The notes below the pieces were generated by a model. It made no database searches. It was not told the origin of the DNA and saw only the letters and a program-made list of their open reading frames with translations. The position numbers and the translations under genes were made by a program. From the NCBI GenBank assembly GCA_009702305.1, contig WLIH01000126.1, forward strand, positions 1-7,314: DNA of 7,314 nt. The letters run 5' to 3'. Source of the stretch: Actinomycetota bacterium (GTDB lineage: Bacteria; Actinomycetota; Actinomycetes; Propionibacteriales; Nocardioidaceae). This document shows positions 1-5,573 of this stretch, piece after piece (positions within the stretch are counted from its first letter, which is position 1; each line of letters starts with the position of its first letter).

Positions 1-59
1 AGGCTGTCGCGCACGACGGCGCGTCGCGCCGCCCGCTCCCGCGCCGGGTCGAGGCTCAC
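1..59 (-). CDS. N-terminal fragment of an unidentified gene, coupled to the GNAT gene
   Basis: On the minus strand a GTG codon (59-57) overlaps the TGA stop of the acetyltransferase in a GTGA arrangement and opens a frame that stays open to the window edge. The 19 complete residues visible read VSLDPARERAARRAVVRDS, followed by an incomplete codon: a charged, Arg/Ala-rich start typical of a cytoplasmic N-terminus. The overlap suggests translational coupling with the upstream GNAT gene. The piece is too short to assign. A short basic N-terminus of this style precedes the first membrane helix in some AzlC-type amino-acid exporters, but that is only a guess. Seen: the overlap and the open frame. 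Inferred: that it is a real gene. Confidence 0.45.
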   Translation of the reverse strand, partial: MSLDPARERAARRAVVRDS

Positions 60-610
60 GCGAACGACGTGTGCAGGCGCACCTGCTTGACGGTGGTGCT
101 GCCGCTCCCGTCGAGGTCGAGCTCGCGATGAGCGGAGTCGGGGGCCCAACCGGCCTCGGTCAGGAAGCGACGCAGCACGTCGTCGGTCGCGATGGTCCAG
201 GTGATCGCCCGGGTGAAGCGGTCGGCGGTCATCGTCTCGACCGCCGCCTGCAGGAGCCGGCTGCCGTGGCCCTTGCCCCGCTCGGCAGCAGCGACCGTGA
301 GATCGCTCAGCTCGCCGTCGGCGACCGGGTCGCAGTCGGGGTCGCTCGCCGGTCCGAGCACGGCGAAGCCGACCACCCGGTTGCGCTCCAGCGCGACCAG
401 CACCCGTTGGCGGGCGTCGGCCGGGCGGGCCAGCGAGCCGGCCCACGCCTGCGCGGCCGACGCCTCGGCCTCGGGGCCACCGGGCAGCGCCTCGGCCGGC
501 ACGACGCCGGCGTACAGCTCAGGCCAGGCTCGCAGCTGGAGCTCGGCGATCGCGCGCGCGTCCTCGGCCCAGGCGATCCGGACGGAGACGTCGGCGGTGG
601 GGCTGCTCAT
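56..610 (-). CDS. GNAT-family N-acetyltransferase
   Basis: Predicted acetyl-CoA-dependent N-acetyltransferase of the GNAT fold, 184 residues, a usual single-domain length, cytoplasmic. The N-terminal VRIAWAEDARAIAELQLRAW (about residues 10-29) is the typical beta1/alpha1 opening. Strand beta4 (ELSDLTV, about 100-106) leads into motif A, with the acetyl-CoA pyrophosphate loop RGKGHG at 111-116. The C-terminus (GWAPDSAHRELDL... TTVKQVRLHTSF) has the closing-strand pattern seen in many actinobacterial GNATs. The substrate cannot be predicted. I chose the ATG at 610 because the fold begins soon after it. An ATG at 655 would add 15 residues of low-complexity sequence (MTAVPGAGAGCQDDA). A CAAGAT hexamer lies 6 bases before the chosen ATG, the position of a leaderless -10 box, but it lacks the first T of TANNNT. 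The gene diverges from the aldo/keto reductase and is coupled to the partial gene at the left edge. Confidence 0.88.
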   Translation of the reverse strand: MSSPTADVSVRIAWAEDARAIAELQLRAWPELYAGVVPAEALPGGPEAEASAAQAWAGSLARPADARQRVLVALERNRVVGFAVLGPASDPDCDPVADGELSDLTVAAAERGKGHGSRLLQAAVETMTADRFTRAITWTIATDDVLRRFLTEAGWAPDSAHRELDLDGSGSTTVKQVRLHTSFA

Positions 611-666
611 GGCGTCATCTTGGCAGCCGGCGCCGGCCCCGGGCACGGCGGTCATCGCCGCTCATC

Positions 667-672
667 TAGGGT
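667..672 (+). promoter_or_regulatory. -10 element TAGGGT of a leaderless promoter for the aldo/keto reductase
   Basis: TAGGGT fits the actinobacterial -10 consensus TANNNT and is followed by 7 bases and then the ATG at 680. This spacing puts the transcription start on or next to the A of the start codon, so the mRNA should be leaderless. There is no Shine-Dalgarno sequence before this ATG, which agrees. No clear -35 is visible. Assigned by motif and spacing only. Confidence 0.6.
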
Positions 673-679
673 CGGACGC

Positions 680-1687
680 ATGGAGATCCGCAACCTCGGT
701 GCGAGCGGCCTGAAGATCTCGGCCATCTCGTACGGCAACTGGCTCACCCACGGCTCGCAGGTCGAGGAGGACGCCGCGACCGCGTGCGTGCGTCGCGCGC
801 TCGATGAGGGGATCACGACCTTCGACACCGCCGACGTCTACGCCAACACCGCGGCGGAGACCGTCCTGGGCAAGGCGCTCGACGGCGAGCGCCGCGAGGG
901 ACTCGAGATCTTCACCAAGGTCTACTGGCCCACGGGTCCCGGAAAGCACAACGACCACGGCCTGTCGCGCAAGCACATCATGGAGTCCATCGACGGCTCG
1001 CTGCGTCGACTCCGCACCGACTACGTCGATCTGTACCAGGCGCACCGCTTCGACGACGAGACGCCGCTCGAGGAGACGATGGAGGCCTTCGCCGACGTCG
1101 TCCGCTCCGGCAAGGCGCTCTACATCGGCGTCTCCGAGTGGCGCGCCGAGGAGATCCGGGCGGCCCACGCCCTGGCGCGCGAGCTGCGCATCCCGCTCGT
1201 GTCCAACCAGCCGCAGTACAACATGCTGTGGCGGGTGATCGAGCCCGAGGTGGTGCCGGCCTGCGAGGAGCTCGGGATCGGGCAGATCGTCTGGTCGCCC
1301 ATCGCCCAGGGGGCCCTCAGCGGCAAGTACAAGCCTGGTCAGGAGCTGCCGGCGGGGTCGCGTGCGACCGACGCCAAGGGCGGTGCCGACATGATCAGCC
1401 GCTGGCTCAAGGACGACGTGCTCGAGCGGATCCAGCAGCTGGCCCCGCTCGCCGACCAGGCGGGCCTCACCATGGCTCAGCTCGCGGTCGCATGGGTCCT
1501 CCAGAACCCGAACGTCTCCTCGGCGATCGTCGGCGCCAGCCGTCCCGAGCAGGTCACCGACAACGTCAAGGCGGCCGGGGTCAGGCTTCACGCCGACCTG
1601 CTCAGCGCGATCGACGCGATCGTGGACCCGATCGTCGAGCGAGACCCGGCCAAGACGCAGTCACCCTCGCGGCGCGACTTCGGCTGA
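680..1687 (+). CDS. Aldo/keto reductase, Kv-channel beta-subunit-like (AKR6-type)
   Basis: NADPH-dependent oxidoreductase with the (beta/alpha)8 barrel, 335 residues, cytoplasmic, probably acting on an aldehyde or ketone; the substrate is unknown. The predicted catalytic residues are D49 (FDTADVY), Y54, K80 (IFTKVYW) and H122 (YVDLYQAHRFD). GLSRKHI at 94-100 and the WSP at 205-207 are hallmarks of the Kv-beta-like branch. The cofactor 2'-phosphate loop is GASRPEQVTDN at 285-295. Kv-beta proteins carry Asn at the position of H122, so this protein keeps the classical AKR tetrad. The ATG at 680 is chosen because the protein starts with the canonical MEIRNLGASGLKIS and because of the leaderless promoter just upstream. 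The frame stays open back to 71, but that part is antisense to the GNAT gene and does not belong to the protein. The gene stands alone, divergent from GNAT and convergent with the DUF3043 gene. A role in aldehyde detoxification is inference. Confidence 0.93.
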   Translation: MEIRNLGASGLKISAISYGNWLTHGSQVEEDAATACVRRALDEGITTFDTADVYANTAAETVLGKALDGERREGLEIFTKVYWPTGPGKHNDHGLSRKHIMESIDGSLRRLRTDYVDLYQAHRFDDETPLEETMEAFADVVRSGKALYIGVSEWRAEEIRAAHALARELRIPLVSNQPQYNMLWRVIEPEVVPACEELGIGQIVWSPIAQGALSGKYKPGQELPAGSRATDAKGGADMISRWLKDDVLERIQQLAPLADQAGLTMAQLAVAWVLQNPNVSSAIVGASRPEQVTDNVKAAGVRLHADLLSAIDAIVDPIVERDPAKTQSPSRRDFG

Positions 1688-1706
1688 GTCGCGGGAGGGC
1701 TCGACG

Positions 1707-1721
1707 CGCTGAGGGTCAGCG
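1707..1721. terminator. Small inverted repeat between convergent genes, possible bidirectional terminator
   Basis: CGCTGA-GGG-TCAGCG is a perfect 6-bp stem with a 3-base loop, lying 19 bases after the aldo/keto reductase stop and overlapping the stop codon of the DUF3043 gene. Its place between two convergent genes fits a shared terminator. There is no U-tract on either side and the stem is short, so it may be weak or chance. Confidence 0.3.
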
Positions 1722-2318
1722 GTAGTCCTCCGGCAGCGCCTGGCCGACCTTGACCTTCGACTTGGGCAGTCGCATGAACTTCATCTGCAGGGCGCGGGTC
1801 ATGGCGTAGTACGTCGTGCCCTTGGTGCTGTCGTCCGGGAAGCGCCGGCCCAGCTCGCGCTTGAGGCGGAAGCGCAGCACGACCATGTCGACGACCACCA
1901 GGAGCAGCGTACCGAGGAGCACGGTGTTGCCGATCTGCGCGAGCCGGCTGCTGCCCGAGTAGGTCAGCACCATGGTGAAGATCAGCAACGGGATCATCAG
2001 CTCGATGAACGAGAACCGGACGTCGACGAAGTCGCGCACGAACCTGCGCACCGGCCCCTTGTCGCGGGGCAGGAGGTAGCGCTCGTCGCCGTTCTTCATC
2101 GCCTGACGCACGTTGGCGCTGGACTCGCTGCGGGCGGCCCGCTGGGCCTGCGCCAGCTCCTTGCGGGTGCGCGGCACCTTGGCGCGGGCGCGGGCGGCCG
2201 CCTCCGCCTCCTTGCGGGTCGGCGTCGGGCGTCCCTTGCCCGAGAGCTTGTCGCCCCCGGCCTTCTGGGAGGTCGTCGAGGCGACGGCGGCGGGCTCGGA
2301 CTGGCGACGACGGAACAA
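1716..2318 (-). CDS. DUF3043 family membrane protein (TTG start)
   Basis: Small membrane protein of the actinobacterial DUF3043 family (Pfam PF11241); function unknown. With the TTG start it has 200 residues. A basic, Ala/Lys/Arg-rich cytoplasmic region (about 2-75, with RKEAEAAARARAK and RKELAQAQRAARSES likely helical) comes first. Then follow the family core (RYLLPRDKGPVRRFVRDFVDVR, about 80-101), a first membrane helix (about 103-121), a second (about 129-148), and a basic tail (RFRLKRELGRRFP, then YYAMTRALQMKFMRLPKSKVKVG). Both ends are predicted to be cytoplasmic. I chose the TTG at 2318 because it yields MFRRRQSEP, the usual start style of the family, and because GTGAGG at 2330-2325 gives a Shine-Dalgarno sequence 6 bases upstream. 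Alternatives are GTG at 2330 or ATG at 2420, the latter adding 34 Pro/Arg-rich residues. The gene is divergent from the transporter operon, and nothing links it to that operon functionally. Confidence 0.85.
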   Translation of the reverse strand: MFRRRQSEPAAVASTTSQKAGGDKLSGKGRPTPTRKEAEAAARARAKVPRTRKELAQAQRAARSESSANVRQAMKNGDERYLLPRDKGPVRRFVRDFVDVRFSFIELMIPLLIFTMVLTYSGSSRLAQIGNTVLLGTLLLVVVDMVVLRFRLKRELGRRFPDDSTKGTTYYAMTRALQMKFMRLPKSKVKVGQALPEDYR

Positions 2319-2330
2319 CGTGGACCTCAC

Positions 2331-2478
2331 GGAACGGTGGAGCGGCGGACGGTGCCGCCACCCTACCGGCGGCTGCCGCGTCGTCCCCGACGAGTGCGCC
2401 GGTCGGTCGAGAGGACGCACAGCGGACTCCCAGGTCGGTCAGGTGTGCGGCACAGCGGCGATCGCGAGTCTCAGCGCC
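2331..2478. other. Divergent intergenic region between the DUF3043 gene and the export operon
   Basis: This stretch holds the leader and candidate -10 of the DUF3043 gene on the minus strand (2360-2365). On the plus strand it must carry the operon promoter unless that lies further upstream. From 2366 to 2478 there is no TA dinucleotide, so no TANNNT -10 box exists there for the operon. I see no convincing operator palindrome. The operon promoter is therefore either non-canonical (alternative sigma factor) or starts inside the DUF3043 gene. Confidence 0.4.
2360..2365 (-). promoter_or_regulatory. Candidate -10 element TAGGGT for the DUF3043 gene
   Basis: Read on the minus strand this is TAGGGT, the same hexamer as the -10 box proposed for the aldo/keto reductase, and it fits TANNNT. 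A start about 7 bases downstream (near 2353) would give a leader of about 35 bases carrying the GTGAGG Shine-Dalgarno sequence before the TTG at 2318. The upstream ATG at 2420 would then lie outside the transcript, which supports the shorter start. No convincing -35 is seen. Confidence 0.4.
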
Positions 2479-3633
2479 GTGAGCAGACCCACCCGCCCCC
2501 GCCATCGAGCCTGGCTCGCCGTCCTCGTCGCGGTGCTCGTCGCCGCAGCCTCCGCCGGCGGCTGGCTGCTCACCCGCGACACGTCGCAGGCGGTCTCGTC
2601 GAGCACGGCGACGATCGCGACCGAGACCGTCGAGGAGACGGTCTCGGCGTCCGGCACCGTGGAGCCGGCCCGCACCGCCGATCTCGACTTCGAGGTCGGC
2701 GGCACCGTCACGCGGACCTTCGTCGAGGTCGGCGACACCGTGCGCACGGGCGAGCGCCTGGCCGCGGTCGACGATGCAGCGCTGGTGGCGACGCGGTCGG
2801 CCGCGGCGGCGAGTCTCGAGGCCGCGGTGGCGCAGCTCGCCGACGACCAGGACGCCGGAGCCTCCGACGTGCAGGTGGCAGCCGACCAGGCAGCGGTCGT
2901 CGTCGCCCGAGCCGACCTCGTCGCTGCACGGGCCGACGTCGCCGCGGCGACCCTCCGGGCCACGATCGCCGGGACGCTGGTCGCCTTCGACCTCCAGGCA
3001 GGCGACGTCGTCGGCTCCTCGGGGAGAGGTGCCGCCGCAGGGACGACGACGAGCTCCACGACCAGTGCCACGAGCGCGCCGGTCAGCATCGTGTCGGCCG
3101 GTCGCTTCGTGGTCGAGGCCACGGTCGCCGCCGCCGACGTGGCGTCGCTGGAGAAGGGGCTTGCGGTGTCGATCAGCCCCAGCGGGGTGAGCGAGCCGGT
3201 CGACGGCAGGCTCACCGAGATCGGTCTGGTGGCGGAGTCCAGCTCCAGCGGAGCAGCCGTCTTCCCGGTCACGATCGCGGTGAGCGGCACGCGCGACGAC
3301 CTGTACGCCGGCACGTCGGCCGACGCCTCGATCGTGGTGAGCTCCTCGGACGTGCTGACGGTGCCCACCCGGGCCCTGGAGACCGCCGACGGCGCGACGT
3401 ACGTCGACCTCGTCACCGACGACGGCACGTCGCGCACCGCCGTCGAGACCGGCGAGACCTACGGCATGTCGACCGAGGTCCTCTCCGGGCTCGTGGCCGG
3501 CGACGTGGTCGAGGTGCCGGGCTTCACCCCGCCCAGCGGCGGCAGCGACGGGGAGCAGGGCCAGGTGCCCGACTTCGGCGGTGGCACGCCTCCGGACTTC
3601 GGCGGGCAGATGCCGGGCGGGATGCCCCAGTGA
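2479..3633 (+). CDS. Membrane-fusion / periplasmic-adaptor protein (MacA/YknX-like), first adaptor
   Basis: Extracytoplasmic adaptor for a MacB-type ABC exporter, 384 residues. A short basic N-terminus (RPTRPRHR) and one membrane helix (about 11-31) anchor it with the bulk outside. The first half of the lipoyl-like domain lies at about 57-99 (SASGTVEPARTADLDF, then GDTVRTGERLAAVD). A short Ala/Asp/Val-rich helical hairpin follows (about 100-157), then the second lipoyl half from LRATIAG (159-165). A Ser/Thr/Ala-rich insert sits at about 180-200. The beta-barrel and membrane-proximal domains run from RFVVEATV (209) to GDVVEVPG (341-348). The tail (349-384) is Gly/Pro/Phe-rich with PDFGG twice. 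The hairpin is far shorter than in Gram-negative MacA, as expected without a TolC partner. I chose GTG at 2479 because it leads straight into the basic/helix signal; it has only a weak Shine-Dalgarno sequence, and GTG at 2443 is an alternative. The stop overlaps the next start (GTGA). Confidence 0.88.
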   Translation: MSRPTRPRHRAWLAVLVAVLVAAASAGGWLLTRDTSQAVSSSTATIATETVEETVSASGTVEPARTADLDFEVGGTVTRTFVEVGDTVRTGERLAAVDDAALVATRSAAAASLEAAVAQLADDQDAGASDVQVAADQAAVVVARADLVAARADVAAATLRATIAGTLVAFDLQAGDVVGSSGRGAAAGTTTSSTTSATSAPVSIVSAGRFVVEATVAAADVASLEKGLAVSISPSGVSEPVDGRLTEIGLVAESSSSGAAVFPVTIAVSGTRDDLYAGTSADASIVVSSSDVLTVPTRALETADGATYVDLVTDDGTSRTAVETGETYGMSTEVLSGLVAGDVVEVPGFTPPSGGSDGEQGQVPDFGGGTPPDFGGQMPGGMPQ

Positions 3634-4321
3634 GCGCCATCATCGAGCTGGAGTCGATCCGCAAGACCTATCGCAGCGCAGCCGTCGAGTTCGAGGCGTT
3701 GCGCGGCGTGGACTGCACGATCCAGGCGGGGGAGTACGTCGCCGTCGTCGGTCCGTCGGGCTCGGGGAAGTCGACGCTGATGCACCTGCTGGGCTGCCTC
3801 GACAACCCGAGCGAGGGGCGCTACCACCTGGCCGGCGAGGACGTGTCGACCATGAGCGAGGCCGGGCTGGCCGAGGTTCGCAACCGGCGCATCGGGTTCG
3901 TCTTCCAGCAGTTCCACCTGCTGGCGTCGCTGCCGGCGTGGCGCAACGTCGAGCTCCCGCTGGTCTACGCGGGCGTGCCACGCTCCGAGCGTCGCGAGCG
4001 CGCTCTCGCCGCCCTGGACCGCGTCGGACTCGCCGACCGGGTCGACAACAGGCCCGGTGAGCTGTCCGGCGGGCAGCAGCAGCGAGTGGCGATCGCCCGA
4101 GCCCTGGTCACGGAGCCGTCACTGCTGCTTGCCGACGAGCCGACGGGCAACCTCGACTCCCGCTCGACCGCCGACGTGCTCGGCCTGCTCGACGAGCTGC
4201 ACGCCGCCGGACGCACCATCGTGCTGATCACCCACGAGCACGACGTCGCGGCCCGCGCCGGGCGCCGCCTGGTCATCCACGACGGCGAGATCGTCGCCGA
4301 CCACCTCGCCGGGGCGATCGC

Positions 4322-4325
<4 letters not shown>
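3630..4325 (+). CDS. ABC transporter ATP-binding protein (MacB/LolD/YknY type)
   Basis: Cytoplasmic ATPase that powers the adjacent permease, 231 residues, normal for the family. All motifs are intact: the A-loop aromatic Y14, Walker A GPSGSGKST at 41-49, Q-loop Q93 or Q94 in FVFQQFHLL, signature LSGGQQQR at 145-152, Walker B LLLADEP at 165-171 with catalytic E170, D-loop NLDS at 174-177, and switch H202 in ITHEHD. The sequence style (ELESIRKTYRS, LLGCLDNPSEGRYHLAGEDVS, RIGFVFQQFHLL, PLVYAGVP) is that of the MacB/LolD/FtsE-like group, which works with FtsX-fold permeases. It starts with GTG at 3630, overlapping the stop of the first adaptor. Its stop overlaps the permease ATG (ATGA), so the three are probably made in fixed ratio by coupled translation. 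The frame is open far upstream, but that is a shadow of the adaptor gene. Confidence 0.96.
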
Positions 4326-5548
<1,223 letters not shown>

Positions 5549-5560
5549 CGACCCCCGACC

Positions 5561-5566
5561 GGAGAG
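5561..5566 (+). promoter_or_regulatory. Shine-Dalgarno GGAGAG before the second adaptor
   Basis: GGAGAG lies 7 bases before the ATG at 5574, inside the 25-base gap after the permease stop. It fixes the start of the second adaptor. It also shows independent translation initiation, unlike the stop/start overlaps that join the three genes before it. No terminator or -10 box is seen in the gap, so the gene is most likely in the same transcript. Confidence 0.75.
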
Positions 5567-5573
5567 AAGTCCG

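Noticed and set aside
71..679. Open frame extending the aldo/keto reductase upstream by 203 codons
   Set aside because: It is antisense to the GNAT gene, its translation is Gly/Arg/Ala-rich low complexity, and the reductase fold begins exactly at the ATG at 680.
662..1591. 309-codon minus-strand open frame opposite the aldo/keto reductase
   Set aside because: It is a high-GC shadow of a clear gene; its translation is Arg/Gly/Asp/Leu-rich with no recognisable motif.
2344..2359. GGCGG/CCGCC inverted repeat in the leader of the DUF3043 gene, considered as an operator or regulatory hairpin
   Set aside because: A 5-bp GC stem is expected by chance at this base composition, and it has no other support.
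2113..2478. N-terminal extension of the first adaptor
   Set aside because: It overlaps the DUF3043 coding region in antisense, and the basic/membrane-helix N-terminus starts at the GTG at 2479.
1588..2505. 305-codon minus-strand open frame over the DUF3043 gene
   Set aside because: The DUF3043 frame has clear membrane helices and family motifs. This one is Arg/Gly/Ala/Pro-rich and overlaps three genes.
2337..3629. Apparent 431-residue N-terminal domain fused to the ABC ATPase
   Set aside because: It is the +1 shadow of the adaptor gene, extremely Arg/Gly-rich. The ATPase has a normal start at 3630.
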